Shown here: positions 23,200 to 36,215 of the stretch, piece by piece
Layout of the letters: every line of letters starts with the position of its first letter
Position numbering within the stretch: position 1 is the stretch's first letter
Source: Ophiura sarsii
Taxonomy: Eukaryota; Echinodermata; Ophiuroidea; Amphilepidida; Ophiuridae
Direction of reading: 5' to 3'
Length of the DNA stretch: 64,000 nt
NCBI GenBank assembly: GCA_035610835.1
Contig: CM069447.1
Span: forward strand, 55,993,048 to 56,057,047
Translations under genes and position numbers: made by a program
Notes under the pieces: generated by a model
What the model was told of the DNA's origin: nothing
Seen by the model: the letters and a program-made list of their open reading frames with translations, nothing else
The model's database searches: none

Positions 23200-23700
23200 C
23201 AGGGTGAGTCAAAAAACTGCAATAGTGGAAAGAAGCCATCTTGTTTTCAAAACCAAGTTGATGTTTACACTTTTTTAAAACGTCATAAGAATAACATATT
23301 ACTAATTTCATGTGAAAAAATGAAGTAATCGCATTTTTTGTTTGCCTTTGGTGAACATTTTTACCCATACACTACACGCTTGTCCACGAAACACCCAAAA
23401 CATGCATAAGATTGCCAAATGCGTCTCTCATTAAATTGACGTACTTTGAATTTAATGCATCCTTTCTTGTTTACATGGGAGATAAAATAATCAATTTACA
23501 TAACCCATGGGCTATGAATTGCTTTTAATGTTCTAAATTTGAATAACAATGAAATGATTCCAAATTTTTGTTAGCGGGATATTCGAAGATGAAATGTGCG
23601 CAAACAAGTAAACCGTGTTGTGCAACAAACAGGTTCACCAAAGACAAACGAAAAATGTGATTGACCTAATTTTTTCACATGAAGTTAGGAACAACTAAAC
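23200..23700. mobile_element. Mariner-like MITE remnant (TA CAGGGTGAGTCAAAAAAC)
   Basis: The left end at 23200, preceded by TA, begins CAGGGTGAGTCAAAAAACTG. Inner arms at 23307-23360 and 23630-23692 are inverted (TTTCATGTGAAAAAAT..TTTGGTGAAC). The matching right terminus is not visible. Confidence 0.55.
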
Positions 23701-23948
23701 TCCTCACAAAAAGAATCGAAACACCTTACACATGATCCAATAATTAACAGTCCGAAAGGGTATAAATTAATCAAAGCCAATGATCCAGTGCATAGGGTTG
23801 TTTTGCGTATTTTGACACCTCGATTGTTGAAATACGATGTTGCGGAGCGGAGTTGTCATTTCAATGGACGTAGGTGCAGTTTCAAAAGTGACAATCGTCC
23901 CAAAACGGATCGACGGATAATAATAGCCACTTCACGCGTCAGACACTA

Positions 23949-24222
23949 TAATGTTAGAAAAAAGGTGTTCGAACACTTTGTAGATGTAATGTAAAGTATC
24001 CCCCTCCCCCCCCCCCCCCCCCCCCTAATCAATGTTGAATCCCACAATTTGCCCACCGTCAACACAGGGCCTCGCAACATTGATCGGTGGGGAAGGGGGA
24101 GGGATATGAGTAAGGGGATACTTCAGGCTACCAGAAACAAGTGACTCAAATAGCGTGCCTGTTATGGTCCAATAAGCATGGCATAAGGGTCAGTGTTCGA
24201 ACACCTTTTTTCTATGATTGTG
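23949..24222. repeat. Inverted repeat (GAAAAAAGGTGTTCGAACAC)
   Basis: GTTAGAAAAAAGGTGTTCGAA at about 23951 is matched in reverse by TTCGAACACCTTTTTTCTA at about 24196. Inside lie a poly-C run (24001-24025) and a complementary G-rich stretch (about 24088-24106). Confidence 0.65.
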
Positions 24223-26222
24223 TATAAAAACGCTTAAGAAAATCATCTAATTTTTGGCCCATACACCTGTTATTATATGAACAAATCCAATGAAATTTCG
24301 CGTGCTTTTCGAAATTGTCTACAGCTATAATCACACCAAAGAAGAATAAAATCGAAAGACATTAAGGGAACGGTCACATAATGCACATATCGTATAGCCC
24401 TGAATGCGTGATAGATCATGGATAGATGAATATGAATACCTTCAGCTTGATTATTTAGGCCTATTAATGTTATTAATTTCTTTCATAATGAACATCGTAC
24501 CATCTCACTGATATACCTAATGATATATTAATATATTAAAATTCAATTTTCAGACACAAACAACAGGTATAAATCGCGTTTCAAATGTTATAATGCATGT
24601 TATATTTGGCTAATATTATTTCACTTATATTATTTGTTTTATTATGGTTACTTAATAAATATTATATTTGTGGCATTATAAATTCAATATAAATCTTATC
24701 AAAACCAAAATACGAATCCATTTTGTCTCAAGAAATGAATAAAACATCAACTATTAAACATGACGCAAAGTATGTATAAACATAAAATACACGTGGCTCG
24801 ATGTGGTCAATAGTAAATCGCAAATGGTAAATCGTTTCGATTTACCTTCATACAATGACACGTGTAATCAACGATTTACCGTATCAATAAATATAATATA
24901 TCCTTTTTTCTATTTAACAATGGTAAATCGTTCCATTGCGCGTTATTTCAATGAGGAATGGGCAACGGGTTACCTTTACCATTAAATTCATACTTTACCA
25001 CCGAGCTTACTACTATCCTTCTAGAAAAATGTGTTTTTATTGAACTATCGATAAGCTCAGTTGGTTGGCGCTTTGTATTATCGCTACCTTTATCGTCAAT
25101 GTCGTGGGTTCGTATCGTACAGCCGTCTATAGTATAGACTTTACATAATTATTTGTGCAACATTTATATACTTCGCTTTAAACGGTATTTGTGCGTTAAA
25201 ATGGGCTAAAAAGTTGATAAAACTGATCGTTCCATAAAAAGTGATTTGTCAAATGCAACCATCTTGTCACATTATGTGAGTAAAAACATATGTAAATCTC
25301 GTTGAAATCGATCGAGTGGTTCGTAAGTTATGATGAATACCATGATACATCATACCGCATATTTAAAAAACCTCAGACATGTGTATAAAAACGCTTAAGA
25401 AAATCATATAATTTCAGTGTTTGGCCCATAAATCTGTTATTATATGAGCATATCCAATGAAATTTCGCGTGCTTTTCGGAATTGTCTACAGCTATAATCA
25501 CACTAAAGAAGAATAAAATCGAAAGACATTTAGGGAACGGTCACATAATGCACATATCGTATAGCCCTGAATGCGTGATAGATCATGGATAGATGAATAT
25601 GAATACCTTCAGCTTGATTATTTAGGCCTATTAATGTTAATAATTTCTTTCATAATGAACATCGTACCATCTCACTGATATACCTAATGATATATTAATA
25701 TATTAAAATTCAATTTTCGGACACAAACAACAGGTATAAATCGCGTTTCATATTTTAAAATGCATGTAATATTTGGCTAATATTATTTCACTTATATTAT
25801 TTGTTTTATTATGGTTACTTAATAAATGTTATATTTCAGGCATTATATAATAATCATATCAAAACCACAATACGATTCCATTTTGTCTCAAGAAATGAAT
25901 AAAACATCAACTATTAAACATGACGCAAAGTTTGTATAAACATAAAATACATGTGGCTCGATGTGGTCAATGATAAATCGCAAATGGTAAATCGTTTCGA
26001 TTTACCTTCATACAATGACACGTGTAATCAACGATTTACCGTATCAATAAATATAATATATCCTTTTTTTATTTAACAATGGTAAATCGTTCCATTGCGT
26101 GTTATTTCAATGAGGAACGGGCAACGGTTTACCGATACCATTATATTCATACTTTACCACCGAGCTTACTACTATCCTTCTGGAAAATGTGTTTTCATTG
26201 AACGATCGATTAGCTTAGTTGT
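24221..26222. repeat. Direct duplication of an 840-bp segment
   Basis: 24221-25062 and 25382-26222 are near-identical (offset 1161 bp), sharing for example TGTATAAAAACGCTTAAGAA and GGTAAATCGTTTCGATTTAC. Only a few substitutions and small indels are visible. Each copy repeats the word GGTAAATCG in both orientations. About 320 bp separates the copies. Confidence 0.9.
25046..25125 (+). ncRNA. tRNA-like SINE head
   Basis: An A-box-like AAGCTCAGTTGGTTGGCGC and a B-box-like GGGTTCGTATC are spaced as in a tRNA, but the stems do not close. It is best read as a decayed tRNA-derived SINE. Confidence 0.45.
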
Positions 26223-26938
26223 CTTTACAAGTTGCAACCTTTTCCTAAGTGAGGATTATTGAACAAAGTCAACACAATCCATGTTTAAAGGAAGTATATC
26301 ATTAGGAAAGTACATATAATATACATCCTTTTGCCATAAAAGGACTGAGCAAACCTATACCAAGGTCAATAGTCTTCTAAATTCACCCAAGCCAACAATC
26401 TCCAATGTGTAATCAAGTTCATCATAACACAATGTTGAAATCAAAACCTTTTGAAAAAGGAAGTATAGTAAGAAATACATAATATAATAATTTAATTTAT
26501 TAGAGTTCCCCTTTCTATTATATTCGAATAATTTGCTAATGTGAAACCTTAAACCGGATGTTTCGCAACATGTGTTACTTAAAGGGACACGAAGTAGACT
26601 AGTGTTGAAGGTTTTTTTAAATTAATTTACTTTAGAATCCAAGATGAACATTAAAAATTACCATTATTGTTGTTTCTACTCACAAAAACACAGCAACACT
26701 TGATTAAAACAATGCCATCGCTATTTATTGAAACTTTATTAAAACGCCGTCTATGTAAATATGGTTCGCGTTATTTATCACGCGTATATAAATCCCAGTT
26801 TTTTTATCATAATTGACTGAGGGCCTATCCTCCAATATATCTCTTCATCATGCCCTTTAATGAAAGCTCTTCGAACATTGTGTTGTACTATTAGATCTTT
26901 CTATAAGATGAAACTTATTTGACACGCCGAAATAAAGA
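26223..26938. other. Non-coding stretch
   Basis: AT-rich, without frames or repeat structure I can support. Confidence 0.4.
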
Positions 26939-26990
26939 TGCATATATATATATATATATATAATAAATTATCAAAATGATGCACTGCCCG

Positions 26991-27057
<67 letters not shown>
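26939..27057. repeat. (TA)n microsatellite
   Basis: Alternating TA with short interruptions, ending directly at the first copy of the tRNA-like duplication. Confidence 0.95.
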
Positions 27058-27111
27058 GTGAGAGGTTGAACAGATCGTAGACGTAGCAGATTTAAACGCG
27101 AAAAAAAATTA

Positions 27112-27182
27112 ACTGTAATGGGGACTCGAACCCACAGCCTCTCGGTTACCGGACGAGCGCTCTACCACTAAGCTATAACAGT
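27112..27182 (-). tRNA. tRNA-Thr(GGT)-like sequence, copy 1
   Basis: On the minus strand it folds as a cloverleaf. The acceptor ACTGTTA/TTACAGT has one mismatch. The D stem is GCTT/GAGC. The anticodon arm CTCGT-CCGGTAA-CCGAG would give GGT, but with C instead of T at position 33. The T loop is TTCGAGT. Several stem mismatches make it a probable pseudo-tRNA or SINE head. Confidence 0.5.
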
Positions 27183-27461
27183 ATTCGTAGTTGGATCATT
27201 GAGTTTTAAACCCATACAGAGTTATGCGCATCTGCCGTACAATCACTTGGTGATCTCCCGCGTGTAAACACGACGATTCTTACAATTGACTGCACGTAAA
27301 TATGTATTTTATATATAAATACGTGAGAGATTGGTGCAGCGGCCATAAATTAACCAAGTGAGTGATCTGTTATCAATAATATAATTATTATTGTACATTA
27401 TGCATGCGTGAGAGGTTGAACAGATCGTAGACGTAGCAGATTTAAACGCGAAAAATAACTA

Positions 27462-27532
27462 ACTGTAACTGGGACTCGAACCCACAGCCTCTCGGTTACC
27501 AGACGAGCGCTCTACCACTAAGGTATAACAGT
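27462..27532 (-). tRNA. tRNA-Thr(GGT)-like sequence, copy 2
   Basis: Same fold as copy 1. The anticodon loop CTGGTAA has the expected T33 and anticodon GGT, but D-stem position 10 and one acceptor pair are broken. Its embedding in a tandem repeat argues for a repeat-derived copy rather than a working tRNA gene. Confidence 0.45.
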
Positions 27533-27652
27533 ATTCGTGGTTGGATCATTGAGTTTTAAACCCATACAGAGTTAAGCGCATCTGCCGTACAATCACTTGG
27601 TGATCTCCCGTGTGTAAACACGATGATTCTTACAATTGACTGCACGTAAATA

Positions 27653-28695
27653 CATGAATGTATTACGTGTACGTGCAGTCAATTGTAAGAATCATTGTTT
27701 TTAGCTTTCCTAGGCCATTCAATGATGCTAAACCCAACAGATTCATGGGGCTTCCCTGATGCTGTCTCTGAACCAAGTCAAAGTGTATTACTAATAAATG
27801 TAAATATTCAGAGCAAGGAGATCTTTGCTATGCCATTCAAACATGCTAAAACCCAACAGCTTCAGGGGGCTCATACCCCTGAACCCCCGCCAAGGGCTTC
27901 GCCCCTGGAACCCACCAGGGGCCGCTGACCCCACATCGTAGTGGTGAAGACTTGCAAATTTACAGCAGTTACAGCACGGATGGCAGATGGTTGGATCTGT
28001 GGTTATAAAACACTGGTACATTCAGTCAGTACGCAGGTGGCGTTTTTAATGAGTGACCTCGCCGATTTCTAACCCACGCAAAGATCGATTTCAGGATGTC
28101 AACCTTGCGCTAAAACATTAAGGGAAGTTTGTTTTCCCTGAATTAATTGAGGTAGGGTTAGATGGCAGCCATGATGGCGAAGTAGGTGGATTGTTCGTAA
28201 TTTTCTCTATAATATGATGCCAAATCTGACACAATTGGTCCACAAACAGTGATTTTATCGCTAATTTTAGAATTTAACCACTTTCGTGACTTTGCTTCTT
28301 GTATCTATTCACTTGACCGGACTAAAATGCGTACGATATTTTAAGAGCAATTTCCGTACTAACGGAATCTTAAGCTTTAATTTCATATCAAAAACATTGA
28401 TGCCCGATTTCTTTTTTGATAAGAAAAACCGAGTTTGATTTTCACCGATTTTCGGTCAGAAAACGAAACTTTACGATCCCCCGTTAGGCCTTGCCAACTT
28501 GATTTTTAGCCTCCCGTAACACGCCCGCGTTTCATTTTCATGCCCGCGTTTGAATTCATTATTGACATTTTGGAAAACAAATACCGTTTTTCCAATGAAA
28601 ACGTCCGAATTCATGCATTTTGTGGGATGAAATTGTGAAATGTTTATTCATTTTGACCAGAATAGCCTTTCTGTAAAAAAATAATATGACATTGT
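27653..28695. other. Non-coding stretch with a GC-rich insert
   Basis: 27850-27930 is unusually GC-rich (CAGGGGGCTCATACCCCTG, GGGCTTCGCCCCTGG) with internal short inverted words. It is probably a repeat fragment. No gene seen. Confidence 0.4.
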
Positions 28696-28696
28696 A

Positions 28697-28775
28697 TAGC
28701 GCAGAAGGATCGATTTCGAACCCCGGACTTCTCGCTCCCAGAGCGAGCTCTCTACCATCTGAGCTATCTAGCAAA
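28697..28775 (-). ncRNA. tRNA-Pro-like SINE head or pseudo-tRNA
   Basis: On the minus strand: TAGCTCAGATGGTAGAG (A box), CTCGC-TCTGGGA-GCGAG (anticodon arm, TGG) and GGGTTCGAAATC (B box). The T and acceptor stems do not close. Confidence 0.45.
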
Positions 28776-29860
28776 TCTGAATATAATCGTGAGATTTAAA
28801 CACTTGATCAACAACCCGTCGACGCTACAAAATGAATTTAGATCGAGACAAGATTCGAGGAGCTATTTTATAAGCATTCACTTGACCGGACTAAATAATT
28901 TTATAAAATTGTAAGCATGTTTCTAGTTACAAAAAGACTATGATTATTATGATACGATGGATAAAATTGATGCCTAATTCTTCAGAAGCGACTTTTTTAC
29001 CATGAATTTGGCTTTAGTTTCTTCAAGTTTTTCTTGAATTCGGGTTTGTCGGATTGCAATAATTTGCACCGAAAATACAACATGTCATGAAGTTCACAGA
29101 AAATATTAGATAATATTATTTGCATAATATGCCTTTTTACTATACAATTTCATGGCCAATGTGTTTGAAACGTGTGATTATAATCATGAAAAGAGCTCAT
29201 TTACATCGTGCTATTACGAGGTCAACTATGACTGCGAAGCGGTTTCGCTACGGGTGAGTACTTCCGGGTCGCTTTGCTGGGTTAGAAAAGGAACGACTTT
29301 TCGCGTGCTTGCGAATTGACTGCATCATTAGGTTTTCTGTGAGCAGTATGTATTGGAGCTCAGGCATAAGGGATGATCCCCATAGGCTTATTGACGTCAT
29401 CACGCTCGCTATATAGCAAGATAAATGCATTTCACCCCCTGGAGTCGATGTTGTTTTCTGTGTTTTTTGTTGAAGTAATTTCATGGACAGTTTTTACAAT
29501 AAATGTCGAAAAAAGTAACAAAATCGGACAGAATTTGAGCGAGATATAATTTTTAATATTTTAATATATGTAACACGCAGGAAGAGCGCAGAAAACTGCT
29601 TAAAAATTGTATTTTTTTAAAACAAGGTAGCTCTTTAGTACGCTCCCGCTTGCGAAATTCTTTACCGTAACCAACATTTGTATAGGCTAGTTAAAATACG
29701 TAATAATAACATCGTAGCGCGGGCGTAGTTCACCGAAATCTCGATGTACGCTATACATATTCGACTTACACACGTTCTATTGTATTATATATATTGTTAA
29801 AACATATTAGCTTTATTCCGTAAACATCATATCGATTGAAATTCCAATCGCTGTCAGCCA
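28776..29860. other. Non-coding stretch
   Basis: No recognisable protein, RNA or repeat structure. Confidence 0.4.
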
Positions 29861-29936
29861 ACTCCTCGTGGTCTAATAGCTATCGAACAGGTCTTATGAA
29901 CGAAAGGTTACTGGTTCGAATCCAGGTATCGTTTTG
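29861..29936 (+). ncRNA. tRNA-like SINE head
   Basis: CTCGTGGTCTAATAGC resembles an A box. GGTTCGAATCC is a perfect B box in a T arm with four of five pairs. The anticodon arm is not convincing, and no acceptor stem closes. Confidence 0.45.
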
Positions 29937-32211
29937 CGTTAAACCTTGTCTGATATTTTTTCGAGATAGGATATAATGTAATGTAAGTGCAAAACACTTG
30001 TATACATACATGTATATCAGTTTCAATCCAAATGTTGTTTACGGTAAAAAATATCACATTTTCACGGCGCTCTTATTACAGACCATTGTGTTTCTTCTTT
30101 AAAGTCTCACGGGCTCTCACTGCGCTTCCACTCACTGTAAACATTTTTAGTGCGTTCAAGTTGCTGTCTGCGTTACTAGTACGTTTTCAATACGTTTGCA
30201 CAACGTTCTCTGCGTGTGTGCGGAGAGTACATACATAGCGATTGCATGAAGGGTATTAGATTTTTAAAAAACATATAGAAATAGTATATACAGGAGAAAT
30301 AACAATGATCCATGTTTAAAGCTCTAATCACATGGCCGATCTTTAACAATGATTTTTATCTAAACCCTTAGAGAGCATAATCCTAGCTTAGCGTAATGCG
30401 ATAATGCCACTTTTGTATAGCCATGGAAATAGTAGCGTGTCTTTTGGCGGGAGTTTTGAACAGGTGTATCAATAAAATTGTTGAATCTGAATAGATTGAA
30501 ATTATATAGCGATAGTATCATGATTGATGTGTTTGTCCCAGCTCACATCGGTTCAATAAGAAAACCATATTGAATTATATGGATCACAACAAAAAGTGAT
30601 AGTTGTGACAGAGCACACAATACATGTAGAAGCACATACAAATATACATAGGATTAAGATACACAATCCCATGTTAATTTCTATAATTGATTATAATCGG
30701 TTTATATAGATTACAGCATCCCATGTTTACACAAATTAAAAACACCTCTGAAACGATATTCATGAATAAGTTTTGGCAGAGTATGTTCGGCTTATAAAAT
30801 TTGATTGTCTCCTGACAGCGCAGTAACAGCGCATAAGGACGGGAGAGAGACGTATTGAGCGTAATAAGGTCGGGAGAGACACGTCGTAAGCGCCTCATTG
30901 ATCGCTCATTGGTCGCAGAGGACAAGTAGTTTCTATGCGTCCTTGCTACGTCAACGGGACGCTCACGTCGCTCGCTTTGCGCTGCCACGGCGACACTACA
31001 GAGTCATTACAGGGCTCTGAACAGAACGCCGAAACTCCACGCTTGTTGTGTGCATGCACACACCAAGCGCGGTGCACTGGCGCTCAAGGGCGACCATGGG
31101 GACCCTCTCACGACCCTTTCACGTCCCAGCCAGTTCCCACTGTGTCACCGAGGGATTCATGAAGATATTGATGCTCTTGGCTTGGCGTTTTAATAATATT
31201 TCAGCGTAATCCAAGCACCGGCCTGATCGCAGCAGAATGTGAAAAGGTTTTAGTGACCTTGATTTTAAAATTGACAATTTCGGACAGTTGTCTTTCATAT
31301 TTTGATACTTTTTCAGCGCAGTGCAATCGCTGGCGTTTGTGTGACAGGGGTCATTTATTTTAGTTCTTTGTATAATAGGGTAGGGGAGAGCGGAGAGTGT
31401 TCGCCTCATTTTCATTTAAAATGGCCTAGAGACGTTCAATATTAAAGATTGATATGACCTATTAACATTAAATGAAAGATTGATATATTGGCTAAATACG
31501 ACCATAATTTCAGTATCCTAGGCCTTACTGTAAAGTGATGAGTAAAGGATAAAGACAGGTGTCTCAGAATGGTGAACTTGCCCCACCCCAGGGCAGGTTC
31601 GTTCATAGGACAGGGCAAGTTCGCCATGGGCTCATAATTAGGCTTCATAAAATAGTAGGTATTAAATAGAGATACACATTAGTAATGCAATTTGATTTTC
31701 TTCCAAAATGAAATTTAGGCGTTGGGTCATTTGTGCGGAATATATCGTTTAGAATTTTAAAATGATAATTAATACCACATTTTAAAACATTATCTTCTAA
31801 TTTTAGTGCGACTCCATTCCAGATAGCTATTTGTATTAATTAATAGGCTACAGGAGGTAAATTACAATTTTGAAATTATACAAAACCTTCATCATGTTAA
31901 TTCCCATGGACGTACATGCCCCATCATGAAAGTGCCCCATAGCACAATAAGTGAACTGACCCGGTAACCACGTATGTCCCATATGCAATGACGGGTTTAT
32001 AAGTGCTTCAAATCCATAACCAATCCCATACCTACCTCACAGTTATTTACATTAACATCCTCTGTACGAATATCTTTAGAAAAAAATTAATGTAAAAAAT
32101 GGAAGCAAAATTCACTTTTGTGATATACAACTAGTTTTTAGATGATCATTTGACAAATATTAAACGGAGATCATTTACAAGCAGGTATCTAAGCACTGAA
32201 ACAGGTGGCTG
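29937..32211. other. Intergenic stretch with a CpG-richer patch
   Basis: Mostly AT-rich. 30815-31145 is clearly richer in GC and CpG, with many ACGTC/CGCTC words, and holds short frames on both strands that match nothing I know. No gene is called. Confidence 0.4.
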
Positions 32212-33125
32212 TACACTCTTAGAAGGTCAGGATCAAATATGAGACGAAAAGGATCAATTTTGATCCAGAAGCGGTATCACATATGAGCTTACCCTTTCCG
32301 GATCAAAGTTATCCGACAAGCAGGATCAAAAAGTTTGATCCGAAATGGGATCAAATATTTCTGTCAAATGATACTGAAACGGATCAAAATATTGATCCTT
32401 AATCGGATGTACCTGTAGTTTATGATCCTACTCCAGGATCAAACTGAATCAAAGAAAAAGTGAAAACATAGGGGTCATCGGGTGACAGATTGTAAAAACA
32501 AGCATGCATGCAAGGGTCTTTCGGTGACACCGGGCCAAAAAAGGGGGGTATTTTTGATGGAGCCTGGTGTGAAACCTAATATTGATTGAGTGCCCCCACC
32601 CCCGGGTGCACACTGCAGACTATATATCGAGTGCAGTAAGCTTACTACATCGTGTAGGCCTAGTACATCGCAGTGATCGTGACATTTTGTGAGGAGCATT
32701 TTGACCGAAAATCGTACTGATGGCACTGGTCAGGTACAAGAAATTTGTTCACAAGAATAGAGCATGTTCAAACATAAAAAATAAAACTACTTTACCGACA
32801 AAATCTTGTAACATTTTACAGATTAGACTGGATAACTTACCGCGGTATTTCACATTTGTTTCAACTGTGGCGACCGAATTCAAAAGATCGTCTGCTTGTC
32901 GTCTATCGGTTTGCGAAAGAGTGACGTCAGTCACTCATTGACCAATGAACTGTTTCATCGAATTGATCCGGAAATCAGATCAAAGTTGATCAAGGTGAAT
33001 GTGATCCGTTTGTTGATATCTATCTGGAAACGGATCAAAACGATCCGAAAATGATCCTTAAAGGATCAAAACAAAGTGAGCCGGAAATCTACTCATGTAT
33101 TTGATCCTGACCTTCTAAGAGTGTA
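32212..33125. mobile_element. 910-bp MITE saturated with GATC words, TA flanks
   Basis: The element at 32214-33123 begins CACTCTTAGAAGGTCAGGAT and ends with its reverse complement, flanked by TA on both sides. By eye the element holds about 22 GATC sites, mostly as GGATCAAA or TTGATCC, against an expectation near 4. No transposase frame. Confidence 0.88.
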
Positions 33126-33990
33126 TCGTTGGAAAGAGAGGAATAAATCAGTCTTTTATTTTACATGAAACACAAATATGAAAATATCAGGAAATATTTG
33201 AAAACTTGGCGATTGAAAACAAATCTCCGAATTTTTTTTGAGCAGTTTATATATGGGACTTGTAAACAAAAATGAAGCTTTTCTATCAAGTGGGAAACAT
33301 TTAAGAAATCGAACTAAAGTCATTAGAGCAGCTCTCTATGCCAATCTGAATGCCAAAATCATCTCTATTTGTCCTCAAAAGTCAATAGAGCAATACGAAA
33401 AACTGACGAACCCCGTCGTTTAAAACTGTTAAACAACATTGTTGCTCTGTGACAAATAGAGATGATTTTGGCATTCAGATTGGCACCTCCCCATTTTTGA
33501 AGCACGTGGCTGAGCTCTGAAACAAGTATATAATTGCTACAAATTTGAAATCACTGGAAAAATGAACAAATCAGCTTTCAATTGATATGCAACACACTAT
33601 AAACATGTCCCAGGGCTCAGCAACGTGCTGAGAATATGGGGAGGTCTCAATCTGAATGTGCTAAAATCCTCAATAATTTTGTCCACAAAAGTCAATACAA
33701 TAGAGCATCTCTCTACAACACAGCAAATATGTTGTTTAATGTACCCTGCTTGAAACAGGTGATTGCTACGGATGAGGTATCGTTGGAAAGAGTAACATGT
33801 ATGTATATGAAACACAAATATGAATATATCACGAAATATATTTTTAAAAATTCGAACTTTTGTTGAGCAGTTTATATGTAGGACTTGTAAAAAAAGAGAA
33901 GATTTTCTATCAAGTGGGAAACACTTAAGAAATTGAACACAATCAAATGTGCTTTTGGTCAATGCAATTTGTGTATGAAGGAAAAACTCC
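33126..33990. repeat. Diverged duplicates flanking the GATC-rich MITE
   Basis: 33126-33320 and 33780-33945 are related (ATCGTTGGAAAGAG, GAAACACAAATATGAA, GAGCAGTTTATAT, TTTTCTATCAAGTGGGAAAC). A piece at 33340-33400 recurs inverted at 33440-33485 (ATAGAGATGATTTTGGCATT). Confidence 0.7.
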
Positions 33991-36215
33991 AAATCCTATA
34001 CAAAACACGTGACAAATTAATCCACTTAATCAATGAGCGAAACGAGCTGATATCCAATTGTCGTCATATAGGCCAGGAGCACAGAAGGTTTAATCAGCTG
34101 CGTAGGTACAAAAGGTTTGATGATCTGATTAGTTTAGTTGGTGCCAAGCGTCAATATTTGATATTGCTGCCGTGTCGCATCCTGTACGGATGGTTGCTAT
34201 CAAAGGTCATATAGGTATAAAAATGTAAAAATGATTATATTGAGATGCATATCGAACTCTTCCTGAGATCATTAGGAACAAAAAAGTCAACGGTTGTATT
34301 TCCACCCGATGCTTAGTTTCCAAGATAAAGGGTAAAATAGGTCAAAGGTCAAATTTTGCCTCATATTATTTGTACAGGGGTCAAATTCTCAAAATGCTCC
34401 GATTTAATGGAATTGGTATAAAATTGTTCAGATGGATACCACGAGACATAAAAAGAATAGTTTGCAATGTCTACAAGTTAAGCGTCCATTAGTTTCATTA
34501 GGTCAAAGGTCATCACACGCTAGCAGTATAGGGAGCACATACCCAAATAGGTATCGCGACACGCTATCGATGCGATCACTCAAAGTTTATCACGACAATA
34601 GTTCCTATTTGGCGGGAAAGAGAGTTATTTTTTGACAGTTTATGATATAATTTTTCACTAATATGTTGTGTTTGAAATGTGTAGTTGATGTTCTGACATT
34701 TAAACTAGATGATTTGAGGTCAATTTTAATTTCACGGACCGATTTACACATGTGATATCCAGACCGGAGACCGAATTTAAGTAGGCATATCACTACGTTG
34801 TTATGCGGCGGCTTATATCAAAAAAGTGCACAGGAAAGTTGCCTTCATATTCAAATATGTTGTAGATTACCCTTGTGAGTAAAACATATCAAAATGTCAT
34901 TGAACCAAACGCACTAATATAGAAACTAGAGCCATTTAAGAAAGCCTTTCCTAACAGTAAAGTCTATGGAGAGCGTCTTGGTGCTTGTCCCTGGTGCTGT
35001 GCTCCCTATAGTTTCTTGACCTTGAATTGGAAGGAGTCTACGTACGTGGCCCGGTAACGTGCTTACAATTTATGTTTAAACATCATTTTTCGCCTGACCC
35101 ACTTATACACCGTTCTCTGTAAATAAGTATTCCAAGCCTTCAAAGACGTGTATAATGATATGACAATACATGTAACATATTTACTCATTCTGACCGTATT
35201 ATAGCGCCACCACTAGTCTACTCATGACCAATTACACCTGGTGTACCGTATGTGTAGAGAAAAAGGCAAATTGAATTACAGTCTCATTTCTAATTAAAAT
35301 CTCGATGTGTCTTATCAGTGATAACACGTGTGGTCGTTTAAAAATAGTCAGAGCGAAAGTAAAAAAGGCCTATCTAATGAAACATCTAAAAAGTATTGCA
35401 TTAGTTTCGCATTATAAGTTATACTTTTTTTTATTTAACTACATGAACATCTGCTTTCTTTAAAGTGACATCATACAACACCTGATTTGCTGTGAGTAAA
35501 GCATTGATTTAATCCTAGTTTAACCATTGTATTTTATTACAACGGGATTGCCCAACAGCCCCTGTAATAATTCCCCCTATATCATTGTCTTGAAACCATT
35601 GTTTCACAGTAATAATTCCCCCCTATATCATTGTTTTGAAACCATTTTTCACTCGAAAACACACACGGTAACAACTTCTCAGCATCAAATAAAAGTAATG
35701 TCATAATTACCAACACCAAACAGCGTCCTCAACTGGACAGTTTGTTTGTTGGTTAAATCACTTAAAACATACCAATTTCGGCATACATTTGGTAAACATT
35801 TATTTAAACATAATTTACACCGTAAATTCCAAGTAGCAAAACGGTGCTTATTAAAAAAGAAAAAGAATAGCGTTAAGCGTATGTAATATATCTAAGCGCA
35901 TGCGTATGTATTGTTTCTAGAGGAATTCGGAAAATCAATGCACACTGATGTTGATGTGTAAATAATGCCACGTGGGGGTGCTCTTTGCTATAAATGAAAT
36001 GCAAGTGCCGATGGCTTTTCTCATTTCTCGAGAATCAAGACATACACATGTCGGGACACATGTATCTATAGTTTATACACAACAATAGTAATCAAAAAGT
36101 ATATTTGCCAATATAGATATAACAATAAGTGGCTTATTATTAAAACGTAAATCTCCACTTATAAGTTGGCATATTATCGTAAGTTGGCCTTGTAGCAAAA
36201 TAGATATAACTCCAA
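33991..36215. other. Intergenic stretch, no gene recognised
   Basis: Only short frames. A small direct repeat at 35570-35650 (AATAATTCCCC..CTATATCATTGT, twice) is the only structure noted. Confidence 0.4.

Larger units (their letters stand above)
27057..27652. repeat. Tandem duplication of a 247-bp unit carrying a tRNA-like gene
   Basis: 27057-27303 and 27407-27652 (offset 350 bp) are nearly identical, from CGTGAGAGGTTGAACAGATC to GACTGCACGTAAATA. After the second copy the last part occurs inverted (GTGCAGTCAATTGTAAGAAT at 27672), forming a hairpin. Confidence 0.88.

Noticed and set aside
27112..27532. Two functional tRNA-Thr genes
   Set aside because: Each copy has several stem mismatches, and both sit in a tandem repeat. 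Kept only as tRNA-like.
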